Positions 16,696-26,342 are shown, numbered from the stretch's first letter. The stretch: 64,000 nucleotides of DNA from Coprenecus sp949297365 (GCA_963931055.1 OZ006987.1:1-64000), one strand, 5' to 3'. Notes: generated by a model from the sequence alone, not told the origin. Made by a program: numbers and translations.

Positions 16696-17625
16696 CTATA
16701 GATTCCTGCTGCGGCGGAAGGTGGTGGGAGTAAGGCCGGAGGCCTCCTTGAACCAGCGGCAGAAGAAGGATTCATTGGGAAAATGCAAGGTATCGCTGAT
16801 CTGGCGGACGGAGAGGTCCGAGGAGTTGAGCAGGGCCTTGGCCTCGATGAGGACGCGCTCGCGGATGATGCGGCCTAGGCTTTTGCCGGAGACGGCCTTG
16901 ACCTGGCGGGCGAAATACTTCGCGCAGACGCAGCGGCGGCCGGCGTAGAACCCGACGCTCCGCTCCTGAGTGCAGAATCTCTGGAGGTCGTCCATGAAAT
17001 CGAGATACAGCTCATTGGCCCGGCCTCATGCATTTTCCCCGGAGGGAAATTCGTCCTTGATGCGTCCCGCGAAGGAGGAGGTGGATATCTGCAGGAAGCC
17101 CCTGACCACGTCCCCTCTGAACCGCTGCTCGGTGAATCGGTATATTCCCTTTACGGCCCTGTACAGCCGGATATAGTTGCTCATGGCCTCCTCTTCCAAA
17201 TGTACCGTTACTGGAAAAGCCCGGTGCTGGATGAACGAGGACACCTCCGACGTGGAGCGCTGCATGTATTCGACATCATGCCTGTCAGTGAAGGCCATTG
17301 CTATGATTTTCAGATCGGAAGAGCACATCATGGATTCCACTACCGAACCTGACTGCACTATCAGGGCATCGCCGGCCGAGACTTGGTACTGCCTGCCGTT
17401 GACCGAGGCCGTCAGCTGTCCGCGCACCATGACGACAGCAGCCGTAAACGAGAGCTTGTAGGGAAAGCGGTTGATATCCTGCTGTGCATCCCCGGCCGGG
17501 ACATACGAGGTGAGGGTCCGGTCATCATCCAGATTGTCATCCAGGAAGATGTCCCGGTCTATGGCAAGGCTCTTTCCGAGTTCGTGGAACAGCTTGAAAC
17601 GTATCAGCGGCAGTGTCTTTTTCAT
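16696..17625 (-). pseudogene. AraC-family regulator interrupted by an in-frame TGA
   Basis: One reading frame runs from ATG 17625 to 16696 but contains a single TGA at 17028-17026. The N-terminal part is a cupin-like sensor domain (VSAGDALIVQSGSVVESM). The C-terminal part has the two helix-turn-helix units of AraC proteins (SVRQISDTLHFPNESFFCRW, then GLTPTTFRR). The codons just after the stop still read as conserved linker, so this is a point mutation, plausibly CGA to TGA. A downstream ATG at 16995 could make a short DNA-binding domain alone. The ATG overlaps the stop of a BRO-like fragment by 4 bases. Confidence 0.8.
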
Positions 17626-17849
17626 GAGAACCAATCAAGGAATTCGTTTGCCCTATTATTTGGATAATGTTTAGCCAGTAGGGCTACATTCTCACTATTA
17701 AGCATATCCGCCATGCGTAACTTTCCGTCCGGCGCTTCGAATTTGAACCCGTGAGCAGCACTCACGAGTTGAATGCCTTCCTGCTTCAGCTTCCGCTTCA
17801 ACCATCGCCAGTAGTTTCCAGCCTTCGTATAATCCGGCTCGTTATTCAC
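17622..17849 (-). pseudogene. BRO/DinD-type N-terminal domain fragment
   Basis: 75 codons from GTG 17849, with an in-frame TGA two codons upstream. The motif YTKAGNYWRWLKRKLKQEG, then KFEAPDGKLRMADM and NRANEFLDWF matches the middle of the BRO-N/antirepressor domain found in phage antirepressors and DinD-like proteins, but the first 30 or so residues and the rest of the protein are absent. It is probably a remnant of a phage or mobile element. It ends in ATGA overlap with the AraC-like gene. Confidence 0.6.
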
Positions 17850-18011
17850 GGCTCATTGGCAGATGCCGCCAAGTCCATCCTCGAATACGTCAACAAACGG
17901 GTCAACAAGCAGAGTGCCCTCGCCCGTATTGAGATGCTTGCCGAACCCTTCAAGAAGACCGCGACCCAGAAGATTCGCCGCTTCCTCTACATGAGCCCAT
18001 CACACGCATAA
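17850..18011 (+). pseudogene. C-terminal fragment of an unrecognised protein
   Basis: The plus strand reads as a sensible helical peptide (ILEYVNKRVNKQSALARIEM) to a stop at 18011, with no start codon or upstream body. I do not recognise the family. It abuts the BRO-like fragment on the other strand, so this point looks like a deletion or insertion scar. Confidence 0.35.
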
Positions 18012-18040
18012 ATCTACTCTCATTCCATAATATTTCCGGA

Positions 18041-18118
18041 TCACCGGAGAGGCTCATGGCCAGTATCTGTCGTCGGCCGTGGTGGTTTTAGCAATGGCCC
18101 TCCGGTGATTCTTTTTTT
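18041..18118 (+). terminator. terminator-like hairpin before the B12 operon
   Basis: tcaccggag (18041-18049) and ctccggtga (18100-18108) are reverse complements, followed by ttcttttttt. The loop is long (50 bases). It would insulate the riboswitch promoter from upstream transcription. Confidence 0.5.
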
Positions 18119-18146
18119 GGTGAAAACGGAAGTTTGTCTATATTTG
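18116..18146 (+). promoter_or_regulatory. promoter of the B12 operon
   Basis: TTTG at 18116-18119, a 19-base spacer and TATATTTG at 18139-18146 match the Bacteroidetes sigma consensus exactly. Transcription should start a few bases downstream and run into the riboswitch. Confidence 0.85.
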
Positions 18147-18154
18147 CACCGCTG

Positions 18155-18350
18155 AAAGTTTCCTGTCCGCCGCTCTGCGGTGGAGGAATTAAAAGGGAAC
18201 CGGGTGAGAGTCCCGGACAGTTCCCGCTGCTGTAATTTCCACGTCCTGTATGGATGGAAGTCACGCGGTAATCTATTGAGCCACTGCCTTGTAAGGTGGG
18301 AAGGCTGCCGCTGTGAGGAATAAGTCAGAAGACCTGCTTTCAAGTTTGAC
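18155..18350 (+). ncRNA. cobalamin riboswitch
   Basis: The conserved core ggaaccgggtgagagtcccg (from about 18200), then ttcccgctgctgtaa, gccactgcc (from 18281), an aaggtgggaaggc element and the B12 box gtcagaagacctgc (18327-18340) are in the expected order. It lies 120 bases upstream of the btuB start, and no other gene intervenes. Binding of adenosylcobalamin-type ligands would lower expression of the transporter operon. Confidence 0.92.
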
Positions 18351-18473
18351 TGTCTGCCCTGCGGGAGTCGGGTGCGGCAATGCTGAATGATTTTTCTTCT
18401 TCAGGAACAGACAGTCTGCCTTTGCGCCAAATATGACGCAAGGGAATCCCGGGAGTTGGAAAATAATTTGGCA

Positions 18474-20528
18474 ATGAACTATAAGAAAGCAGGTACTGTT
18501 TTACCTATTATTGTGCTCATGCTGTCGCTGACAGCTTCACTCCGGGCCCAGGACGGAATCCCGGAGCTGCCCGCAGACACCCTCGGAGAGGTAGTGGTCA
18601 CGGCCGACCGTATAAGGGAGATCGTGCCGGCTCAGAAGCTCTCCGGAGAGCAGCTTCAACGGTTGAGCTCCAATTCGATAGCCGATGCGCTCCGATATTT
18701 TTCGGGCGTGCAGATCAAGGACTACGGCGGCATAGGCGGCCTCAAGACGGTCAATATCCGCAGCCTCGGCAGCCAGCATGTAGGGGTCTTCTATGACGGC
18801 ATCCAGATTTCCAATGCCCAGAACGGGACGGTGGATCTGGGCAAGTTCTCCATGGACAATATGGAAGTCCTGTCGGTGTACAACGGGCAGAAGAGTGATA
18901 TCTTCCAGTCGGCCAGGGACTATGCCTCGGCGGCTGCGCTGTACATGGTGTCCAGAAGGCCGAAGTTCAGCGGAGACAGAGGGAATAATCTGAATTTCAA
19001 GCTGCGCAGCGGCTCATTCGACCTCATTGACCTCTCGGGGCTGTGGGAGCACCGCATAGGAAAATATTTCAGTACCTCGGTCAATGCAGAGTTCCTCAAT
19101 ACTTCCGGACGCTACAAGTTCCGATATCAGAGGGACGGAGGCTACGATACGACGGAGGTGCGCCGCAACGGGGACGTGATGTTCGTCAGGGCGGAGGCAG
19201 GCCTGTTCGGTCAGACGCCGCGGACGGACTTCATGCTCAAAGGCTATTTCTACTGGTCGGAGAGGGGCTATCCCGGTGCGGCGGTCAAGAAGGACTACGG
19301 CATCTCGCTGCTCAACGAGGACCGGCAGAAGGACCGCAACATCTTCGTGCAGACGGCCCTGACGCATAAAGCGGCTGATTTCTACAGCCTAAAGGTGCAG
19401 GCCAAGTACGCCAACGATTACATGAACTACATAATGCCCCCGCACAGCACTGTCCAGCCGATGGACAATCACTACTGGCAGCAGGAGCTGTATCTGACCA
19501 CCTCCCATCTGTTCTCGGCCGGCCGGATCTGGAGTGCCAACCTTTCCTGCGACCTGCAGTGGAACAGTCTGGATGCCGACGGTACGGAGATGTTCAACGC
19601 CAATTTCATACAGCCGCGCAGGCTGACCGTCCTCTCCGCTGCGGCCACCTCGGTCAATTTCGACTTCGGTCTCAGTGCCCAGGCCAGTCTGCTCTATACT
19701 TATGTCCACGACATGAGCAAAAGGGACATGGAGACAGCCGGTGACAAAAATGAATGGACGCCCACGGTGATCGTCTCCTACACCCCGTGGAAGAGGGTAG
19801 GGCTGAGCTTCAGGGCCTTCTACAAGAAGATATTCCGCATGCCCACCTTCAACGACCTCTACTACGTCCAACTGGGCAACCGCAACCTCCGGCCCGAATA
19901 CACCACACAGTACAATGTGGGCGCCGCATACCACAAGGCCTTCTATTCATGGTTTGCCGGACTTCAAGCCAGTGTGGACGTCTACTACAATACAGTGAAG
20001 GACAAGATTATCGCCACCCCGACCTCCAACCAGCTGGTATGGACGATGGTCAACCTGGGCTACGTGGAGATACGGGGTATGGATGTAGTCCTGACCCCCT
20101 CATTCCGCTTCGGTCCGGTGGATATATCCGCCAGGCTGAACTACACTTATCAGAAGGCCCAGGACTTCACCGACACCAAGAAGGACGAGGGATACGAGGG
20201 TGTCATCAGCACCTACGGCGACCAGATACCCTACGTGCCGCTGCACAGTGGCTCGGCCGTCTTAAGTGTCAGCTACCGGACCTGGGACTTCCACTACAGC
20301 TTCGTCTATACCGGTGAGAGATACATGCTCGGCGGCAATGTGCCAGTCAACTACATCCAGCCCTGGTACACCAGCGACCTCTCGCTCTCCAAGGTCTTCC
20401 ACATCAAGAAGGTGGACCTGGGAGTTACTGCGGAGGTCAACAACATCTTCAACCAGCAGTACGAGGTGGTGAAGTGGTACCCCATGCCCGGCACCAATTT
20501 CAAGATAACATTAAGCCTTACGATATGA
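18474..20528 (+). CDS. btuB: TonB-dependent outer-membrane cobalamin receptor
   Basis: 684 residues from ATG 18474, chosen because a typical signal peptide (MNYKKAGTVLPIIVLMLSLT, cleavage near Ala-Gln-Asp) starts there. A TonB-box-like LGEVVVTADR follows, then a plug domain (about 60-165; SIADALRYFSGVQIKDYGG, VNIRSLGSQHVGVFYDG) and a 22-strand barrel ending in LSLTI with a C-terminal beta signal. Energy comes from TonB-ExbBD, encoded elsewhere. Control by the cobalamin riboswitch and the following BtuG-like gene identify the substrate as vitamin B12 or related corrinoids. The stop overlaps the next ATG by 4 bases. Confidence 0.93.
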   Translation: MNYKKAGTVLPIIVLMLSLTASLRAQDGIPELPADTLGEVVVTADRIREIVPAQKLSGEQLQRLSSNSIADALRYFSGVQIKDYGGIGGLKTVNIRSLGSQHVGVFYDGIQISNAQNGTVDLGKFSMDNMEVLSVYNGQKSDIFQSARDYASAAALYMVSRRPKFSGDRGNNLNFKLRSGSFDLIDLSGLWEHRIGKYFSTSVNAEFLNTSGRYKFRYQRDGGYDTTEVRRNGDVMFVRAEAGLFGQTPRTDFMLKGYFYWSERGYPGAAVKKDYGISLLNEDRQKDRNIFVQTALTHKAADFYSLKVQAKYANDYMNYIMPPHSTVQPMDNHYWQQELYLTTSHLFSAGRIWSANLSCDLQWNSLDADGTEMFNANFIQPRRLTVLSAAATSVNFDFGLSAQASLLYTYVHDMSKRDMETAGDKNEWTPTVIVSYTPWKRVGLSFRAFYKKIFRMPTFNDLYYVQLGNRNLRPEYTTQYNVGAAYHKAFYSWFAGLQASVDVYYNTVKDKIIATPTSNQLVWTMVNLGYVEIRGMDVVLTPSFRFGPVDISARLNYTYQKAQDFTDTKKDEGYEGVISTYGDQIPYVPLHSGSAVLSVSYRTWDFHYSFVYTGERYMLGGNVPVNYIQPWYTSDLSLSKVFHIKKVDLGVTAEVNNIFNQQYEVVKWYPMPGTNFKITLSLTI

Positions 20529-21706
20529 GAACAATTAACATCAGGACCATTTTTCTGCTAATTTCAATACTTCCGCTCGCATGGGCAGTCACAGGCTGCC
20601 GCAGCGAGTACCCTGTGCTGCCCTCTGAGCCGGTGGAAGTCAATCCCTGGGACACCGTCTCGGGCGATGTCTGCGGCTTCTTCCTGCTCAACGAGGGCAA
20701 CATGGGCAGCAACAAGGCCTCCCTGGATTACTACGACTACACCACCGGCGTGTACACCCGCAACATTTACGGGGAGCGTAACCCGAATGAAGTCAAGGAT
20801 CTGGGAGATGTGGGCAACGACATCAAGATCTACGGCGGAAAGCTGTGGGCGGTAATCAACTGCTCCAACTACGTGGAGGTAATGGATGTACAGAGCGTCA
20901 AGCACATAACGAAGATAGCCGTGCCAAACTGCCGTTATCTTGCATTTAAGGATCAGTACGCGTATGTCAGCGCATACGCCGGTCCGGTGAAGATAGACCC
21001 GGACGCACGCATCGGCATGGTCGTGAAGATTGATACTGCGACATTGGAAATAGTGGACTCGTGCATCGTGGGCTACCAGCCCGAGGAGATGGCCATAGTG
21101 GGCAACAAGCTGTATGTGGCCAACTCCGGAGGATACCGCGTCCCGGACTACGACAGCACGGTCTCCGTGATCGACCTGGTCAACTTCAGTGAGATGTACA
21201 AGATTCCGGTCGGCATCAACCTGCACCGTATCGAGCCCGACCGCTACGGCAACCTGTACGTATCATCCCGTGGAGACTACTATTATACTCCTTCCAAGAC
21301 CTTCATTATTGATACTGAAAGGGATATCTGCACGGATACCCTTCATCTGCTGCCCAACAGCAATATGACCCTCTGCGGAGACTCTCTCTACATTTACAGT
21401 ACGGAGTTCAGCTATCTTACCAACGACTGGACAGTCTCCTACGCGATTCTCAATACTCTGACACGTGAGGTAGTGACCCGCAACTTCATTACGGACGGAA
21501 CAGATGAAAATATCCAGGTACCTTACGGACTGGCGGTACATCCGGTGACAAAAGAGTTTCTGGTGACAGACGCAAAGGACTATGTAAGTCCCGGCACTCT
21601 GCACTGCTTCTCTCCCGACGGCAAGCGCAAGTGGTCCGTCACCACAGGAGATATACCTGCGCATATAGTATTTACACATAAACCTTTAATACCATTAGAA
21701 AAATGA
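20525..21706 (+). CDS. btuG: BtuG-like cobalamin-binding surface beta-propeller lipoprotein
   Basis: 393 residues from ATG 20525 (ATGA overlap with btuB). A lipoprotein signal ends at Cys25 (AVTGC). The rest consists of YncE-like propeller repeats such as IYGGKLWAVINCSNYVEVMD, GYQPEEMAIVGNKLYVANSG and STVSVIDL. In Bacteroides thetaiotaomicron, BtuG is a propeller lipoprotein that caps BtuB and binds cobalamin very tightly. Gene order and riboswitch control make the same role here very likely. The earlier GTG/ATG start at 20474 lies inside btuB and lacks a signal peptide. Confidence 0.88.
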   Translation: MRTINIRTIFLLISILPLAWAVTGCRSEYPVLPSEPVEVNPWDTVSGDVCGFFLLNEGNMGSNKASLDYYDYTTGVYTRNIYGERNPNEVKDLGDVGNDIKIYGGKLWAVINCSNYVEVMDVQSVKHITKIAVPNCRYLAFKDQYAYVSAYAGPVKIDPDARIGMVVKIDTATLEIVDSCIVGYQPEEMAIVGNKLYVANSGGYRVPDYDSTVSVIDLVNFSEMYKIPVGINLHRIEPDRYGNLYVSSRGDYYYTPSKTFIIDTERDICTDTLHLLPNSNMTLCGDSLYIYSTEFSYLTNDWTVSYAILNTLTREVVTRNFITDGTDENIQVPYGLAVHPVTKEFLVTDAKDYVSPGTLHCFSPDGKRKWSVTTGDIPAHIVFTHKPLIPLEK

Positions 21707-23379
21707 AAAGAATTATTCGGACCGCGCTTATTGCGCTGGTAACTGCCGCAGTAAGTGCGTGCAGCATGTATGACGACACTGAATTGCGTGACCGTTTGGA
21801 CGGAATCGATGACAAGATTGCATCGCTGGAAGAGACTGTCAAGGACATCAATTCGGATATTGACGCTTTACAGAAGATAGTCGACGCTCTGCGGCAGAAT
21901 GTGACAATAGACAGGGTAGAGGCCGGTACTGACGGTTATGTGATATATTTCTCTGACGGGACGACGGCGGAGATAACAAACGGGAAGGACGGAGCGAATG
22001 CTCCGGTAATATCCGTGGCTCAGGATGATACTGATGGACTGTGGTACTGGACTATAGACGGGGAATGGCTCGTAGTTGACGGCCAGAGGATAAGGGCCCA
22101 GGGCATCGACGGTGAAGACGGCCAGCCGGGAGAGGATGCCGTCTCCCCGCAGGTAAGAATTAACCCGGACACCAAGATGTGGGAAATATCTGTAGACGGA
22201 GGTCTGAACTGGGAGTCTACAGGTATAGTTGCCGAGGGACAGGACGGAGAGCCGGGAACCGGCGGCTCCGGGATTATCGCGGATGTGGACTACGAGAGCG
22301 ATGCCTACAATGTAATATTCATTCTTGCAGACGGGACCAGGATATCGGTGCCGAAAACCATAAACGTTGAATTCAATATCAAGGGACTTTCATCGGAAGG
22401 AGTGGAGAGTTACCTTTACGGCAGTAGTAGAACATACAATGTGGAGATATCCGGAATGTTCGCCTATGTGGTAAATAAGCCGGACGGCTGGAGGGTGACT
22501 TTGTCCATGGCGGAGGATACGACTCTTACTGTTACTGCACCGACCAGGGAAAATACGTATGCTGAGACTGAGGGCATGATCGGATTCAGCCTCCAGTCCA
22601 TGACCGGCGAGGTGTCTATGGTGACCTTCCGTGTCAAGGCTGTGGAATATGAGTTGCGTGTGCTTACATTTGAAGGAGAATACTGGTCTTCGCTGATAGA
22701 TACTCCCCAATATGGAGGGCCGCTGCTTTACGGAGAGAGCGGAACAGGCCCGGCGGATTACGAATGGTACGATGACGGCAATACATTTCTCAAACATGTG
22801 ATGCCTGAAAATTACGGAACGACGTGCTACTGGGGTGGAGGACATGCAGTATCCGACTACATCGAGACTGATATAGCCAACGGTGACTATCTGCATCAGC
22901 TGGCAGTGTACTATAAGGACCCTGTGACGGGTTTCGGCGGGCACAACGGTTCTGAGAATTTCTGCGTGCATTTCGGTTACAAGGATGAATCTCCGTATAA
23001 TATGACTGAGAACCTGCCGTCCATAGAGTTCGGTGACGGAGTGGCCCGCGTGGTGGATCATCTTTACATCATGTGGAATACATATCTTGCTAATTGTGTG
23101 TCCAACGGCAACGGGCTTACTGACCCTCTGACGCCGGACGGATATGTAAAGGTAATAGCCATAGGATACGATGCTGAAGGAGTGAAGATAGAGCAGGAAC
23201 CGGAATTTTTTCTGGCCAGTAGCGAAGGCAATATCCGGGAGTGGACCAAATGGAATCTCTCCTCTCTCGGAAAAGTCTCCAGAATAGAGTTCAATATGGC
23301 CGGAGACAGCGATAACGGCTACGGTTTCAGCCAGCCGGCTTATTTCTGTTATGACGATGTGGCCGTAAGATTTGAATAG
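21703..23379 (+). CDS. DUF4988/DUF4465 surface lipoprotein of the B12 operon
   Basis: 558 residues, ATGA overlap with btuG. A lipoprotein signal ends at Cys20 (VSACSMYDD). Residues 25-65 are a heptad coiled coil (DRLDGIDDKIASLEETVKDI), followed by a DUF4988-like region with short collagen-like Gly-x-y runs (GEDGQPGEDA, GQDGEPGTGG). A Big-type middle domain comes next, and from about residue 310 a DUF4465 domain (LTFEGEYWSSLIDTPQYGG to the C-terminus). DUF4465-type proteins recur in Bacteroidales cobalamin loci, and BtuH is one described surface B12-binding lipoprotein. A cell-surface corrinoid-capture role is inferred from context, not from motifs. Confidence 0.75.
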   Translation: MKRIIRTALIALVTAAVSACSMYDDTELRDRLDGIDDKIASLEETVKDINSDIDALQKIVDALRQNVTIDRVEAGTDGYVIYFSDGTTAEITNGKDGANAPVISVAQDDTDGLWYWTIDGEWLVVDGQRIRAQGIDGEDGQPGEDAVSPQVRINPDTKMWEISVDGGLNWESTGIVAEGQDGEPGTGGSGIIADVDYESDAYNVIFILADGTRISVPKTINVEFNIKGLSSEGVESYLYGSSRTYNVEISGMFAYVVNKPDGWRVTLSMAEDTTLTVTAPTRENTYAETEGMIGFSLQSMTGEVSMVTFRVKAVEYELRVLTFEGEYWSSLIDTPQYGGPLLYGESGTGPADYEWYDDGNTFLKHVMPENYGTTCYWGGGHAVSDYIETDIANGDYLHQLAVYYKDPVTGFGGHNGSENFCVHFGYKDESPYNMTENLPSIEFGDGVARVVDHLYIMWNTYLANCVSNGNGLTDPLTPDGYVKVIAIGYDAEGVKIEQEPEFFLASSEGNIREWTKWNLSSLGKVSRIEFNMAGDSDNGYGFSQPAYFCYDDVAVRFE

Positions 23380-23383
23380 GCAT

Positions 23384-25099
23384 ATGATGAGAAGAATATA
23401 CAGTCTGATCTTAATGGCGGTGGCCGGGGTGATGCTGTTCTCCTGCAGGGAGGGCGGCGTCACACCTTCGGCTCCACGCATATTGCTTGACAATGAAAGC
23501 GGCATTTATACCACGAAAGCCGGTCGTCAGATAACTGTATCGCCTGAGTATGAGAATGCTGAGGGTGCAGTGTTTTCATGGGTACTTGAAAGCGGAGAGG
23601 AACTGTCCTCCGCTCCGATGCTTGAGTTTGTCAGCGATGAGACCGGGCGCTTTTATGTTTCGCTTACAGTCTCAACAGACGGAGGTATGGATAAAGCCGA
23701 TATCCGCATAGATGTGCTGGATCTTACGCCCCCTGAAATAACTCTGCCGGGTGCTGAGGACGGTTTCGTGATACTTCAGGGCTCTTTCCTTGAATTAAAA
23801 CCTGCGGTGGCATCATCGCTGGAGACTTCATACCGATGGAGTGTGGGCGGGAAGGAGGTGTCTACGGAGCCAGTGCTGGTATTTGAAGGAAAGGAACTGG
23901 GGGATTATGCGCTCAGGCTGGAGACAGCCAATGAGGATGGCGGCGATGCAGTGGACTTTACCGTTAGTGTGAAATCTCCTGAGGAAGTGGATTTCTCATG
24001 GACATTCCTTCAGACGGAGTACAATATGTCACTGGGCCGCAGAATCCTGTTGTGCATACTGGATATTGAGAATGCTTTTGATGCGGTCTACACATGGTAT
24101 GTGGACGGTAAGCAGGTGCAGTATGGAGAGCGTACGGAATATATTTTCTCCGCTTCTGAGGAGGGACAGTATTCAGTCAGGGTCGAGATGCGCAACAGCT
24201 ATCTTACTGCCACGAAAGAGCTGGCAGTCAATGTATGTCCGGCAGAGGGAACATATTACCGTCCCAGTTCGGCATCAGCTCTGTCATCCTGCAACAAAGT
24301 CTATGAGTTCCTGCCGGCTCCCGGACAGTTTGTCAATGAATATTACACCGCAACCACTATGGAGGAGGCCTGCGCATATGCGGAGGAGAGGATGGCTCAG
24401 ACTCAATATGTGTCTTTGGGCGGTTTCGGAGGATATATCGTAGTGGGATTTGACCACAGCGTGGACAATGACGGAGACTATAATCTGGCCATTACCGGCA
24501 ATGCTTTCGACGGCTCGTCAGAACCTGGTATAGTATGGGTCATGCAGGATGAGAACGGAGACGGACTGCCCAACGATACATGGTATGAACTGAAGGGTTC
24601 CGAGTATGGCAAGGCGGAGACCTGTCAGGACTATGCCGTGACTTATTATCGTCCGGAAGCCCCTGCCATGGCTGTCCCCTGGACCGACAACAAGGGCGGC
24701 AGCGGGGAGATAGATTATCTCGGTTCTTTCCACCGTCAGGACTATTATTATCCGGAATGGGTAGAGGAGGACAGCTATACCCTCAGGGGCACCTGTCTCA
24801 AGGCCCGCAATTACGATGCCTCCGGCAACGGCACATATTGGGTCAATCCGGCTTATGACTGGGGGTATGCGGACAATTTCAGCAGCAAGGACCGCCTTAC
24901 CGATGACGACAACTACAATGCGGCTCCTGCAGACAATCATTTCCGTATCAGCGATGCCGTTACTTTTGACGGCAAGCCAGCCGACCTGCGTTATATTGAT
25001 TTTGTAAAAGTCCAGGTAGGTGTCAATGCCCAAAGCGGCTGGCTCGGAGAAGTATCCACGGAGGTTTTCGATGTCAAGGATTTCAACCTGTTGAAGTAA
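23384..25099 (+). CDS. PKD-like-repeat surface lipoprotein of the B12 operon
   Basis: About 571 residues from ATG 23384; a TTG four codons earlier is less likely. A lipoprotein signal ends at Cys21 (VMLFSC). Three PKD/Ig-like repeats follow (for example GRFYVSLTVSTDGGMDKADI, YALRLETANEDGGDAV, YSVRVEMRNSYL). The C-terminal 290 residues are a conserved domain with GGFGGYIVVGFDHSV, GNAFDGSSEPGIVWVMQDEN and WYELKGSEYG. This last domain is regularly encoded beside B12 receptors in Bacteroidales, but its ligand is not known to me. It starts 4 bases after the previous gene and ends the operon before a terminator. Confidence 0.75.
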   Translation: MMRRIYSLILMAVAGVMLFSCREGGVTPSAPRILLDNESGIYTTKAGRQITVSPEYENAEGAVFSWVLESGEELSSAPMLEFVSDETGRFYVSLTVSTDGGMDKADIRIDVLDLTPPEITLPGAEDGFVILQGSFLELKPAVASSLETSYRWSVGGKEVSTEPVLVFEGKELGDYALRLETANEDGGDAVDFTVSVKSPEEVDFSWTFLQTEYNMSLGRRILLCILDIENAFDAVYTWYVDGKQVQYGERTEYIFSASEEGQYSVRVEMRNSYLTATKELAVNVCPAEGTYYRPSSASALSSCNKVYEFLPAPGQFVNEYYTATTMEEACAYAEERMAQTQYVSLGGFGGYIVVGFDHSVDNDGDYNLAITGNAFDGSSEPGIVWVMQDENGDGLPNDTWYELKGSEYGKAETCQDYAVTYYRPEAPAMAVPWTDNKGGSGEIDYLGSFHRQDYYYPEWVEEDSYTLRGTCLKARNYDASGNGTYWVNPAYDWGYADNFSSKDRLTDDDNYNAAPADNHFRISDAVTFDGKPADLRYIDFVKVQVGVNAQSGWLGEVSTEVFDVKDFNLLK

Positions 25100-25149
25100 T
25101 ACCGAACTCTATCCCCTGAGGATTTCCAGCTATCAGTATTATAATTCCG

Positions 25150-25189
25150 AGACTGACTGAAGTCAAGATATTTGACAGTCAGTCTTTTT
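25150..25189. terminator. bidirectional terminator
   Basis: agactgactg (25150-25159) and cagtcagtct (25176-25185) are perfect reverse complements, followed by TTTTT on the plus strand. It separates the convergent B12 operon and the mscS-like gene. Confidence 0.85.
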
Positions 25190-26340
25190 CATCTTATATC
25201 GGTTATAGCCTTTATATCCTCACCTGTAGGTTTCTGGAAGAGGCGCAGGCCGAACCGGGGCAGAGTGGCGATGATGTGCTCGATGATGTCGGCTGCGATA
25301 TGCTCGTGGGCGACCCAGTCTTTCTCGCGGGTGAAGAAGTAGAGCTGTATCGGCAGACCTTCAGATGTGGGCTCGAGCTGACGCACGAGGATGCGGAGAT
25401 CGGTGTTGACCTGGGCGAGGGTACGGAGATAATGCTCGGTGGCGGTACGGAAGAGACCGAGGTTCACCGAGTTGCTGTCCAGTGTCCTGCCATCGGCCCA
25501 TGCTTCCGAGGAGAAGAGTTCCAGCTCTTCCGGGGTGCAGAACCGGATGGAATTCACGTCGATATTGAGGGAACGGGCTACTCGGCGGCCGTCGCTCTCG
25601 CGCATGCCGCGCCAGTTCTGGAACGAATCGCTGACCAGAGCGTATGGCGGAACGGTTACTATCGTATTGTCCCAGTTGCGGACCTTGACCGTGTTCAGGG
25701 TCACTTCCTCCACCGTACCGTTGACACCGTATTTTTCCATGACTATCCAGTCTCCCGGACGCAGCATGTCGTGGGCCGAGAGCTGGATGCCCGCCACCAG
25801 GCCGAGGATTGTATCCTTGAAAATCAGCATCAGCACCGCAGCCGACGCGCCGAGTCCCGCCAGCAGGGTAGTGAAGTCCCTTTCCAGCAGCACGCCCAAC
25901 GTCAGGATGACGGCCACGCAGACTACGAGGACCTTCAGCATCTGGTAGACACCCTTCATGGGCTTGTCCCTGAGCAGGTCGGAATCGCTGGAGATGGCGT
26001 ACAGCGAGGATATGAACTCGTTGATCAGGCGGGTCCCGATGACGATAAGGTAGATATAGAGTGCCTTGGTAACGAAGGAAGTCCAGTTCTGGCCGGGATA
26101 GAGCAGCGGCAGGGCGACTAGAAAAGTCACCGGCGGTATCAGATGGAAAATGTTGTGCAGGACCTTGCCTCCGGTCAGATAGTTGTCCCATTTGAACGCA
26201 GTCCTGGCCGCAATCTTCCTTATCACCGGAATCAACAGCTTGCAGCACAGAAAGTCCACGAGATACGCCGCGACCACCAGAGCGCAGGAGATGATCACCC
26301 GCATCTGCTCACTGAGATTCAATAATGCTTCTTGTTCCAT
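25189..26340 (-). CDS. MscS-family mechanosensitive ion channel
   Basis: 383 residues with four to five predicted membrane helices in the first 190 residues, then the MscS pore and beta domain: FTTLLAGLGASAAVLMLIFK (pore helix, Gly/Ala rich), LVAGIQLSAHDMLRPGDWI and VPPYALVSDSFQNW. The longer N-terminus and DWIVMEKYGVNGTVEEV segment resemble the YbdG subgroup. It would sit in the inner membrane and release solutes on osmotic downshift. It starts 2 bases from the SMR gene and is probably co-transcribed from that gene's promoter. Confidence 0.9.
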   Translation of the reverse strand: MEQEALLNLSEQMRVIISCALVVAAYLVDFLCCKLLIPVIRKIAARTAFKWDNYLTGGKVLHNIFHLIPPVTFLVALPLLYPGQNWTSFVTKALYIYLIVIGTRLINEFISSLYAISSDSDLLRDKPMKGVYQMLKVLVVCVAVILTLGVLLERDFTTLLAGLGASAAVLMLIFKDTILGLVAGIQLSAHDMLRPGDWIVMEKYGVNGTVEEVTLNTVKVRNWDNTIVTVPPYALVSDSFQNWRGMRESDGRRVARSLNIDVNSIRFCTPEELELFSSEAWADGRTLDSNSVNLGLFRTATEHYLRTLAQVNTDLRILVRQLEPTSEGLPIQLYFFTREKDWVAHEHIAADIIEHIIATLPRFGLRLFQKPTGEDIKAITDIR

Positions 26341-26342
26341 AC

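Noticed and set aside
23372..23383. TTG start for the PKD-repeat lipoprotein
   Set aside because: It overlaps the previous stop and adds four residues before a standard lipoprotein signal that begins at the ATG.
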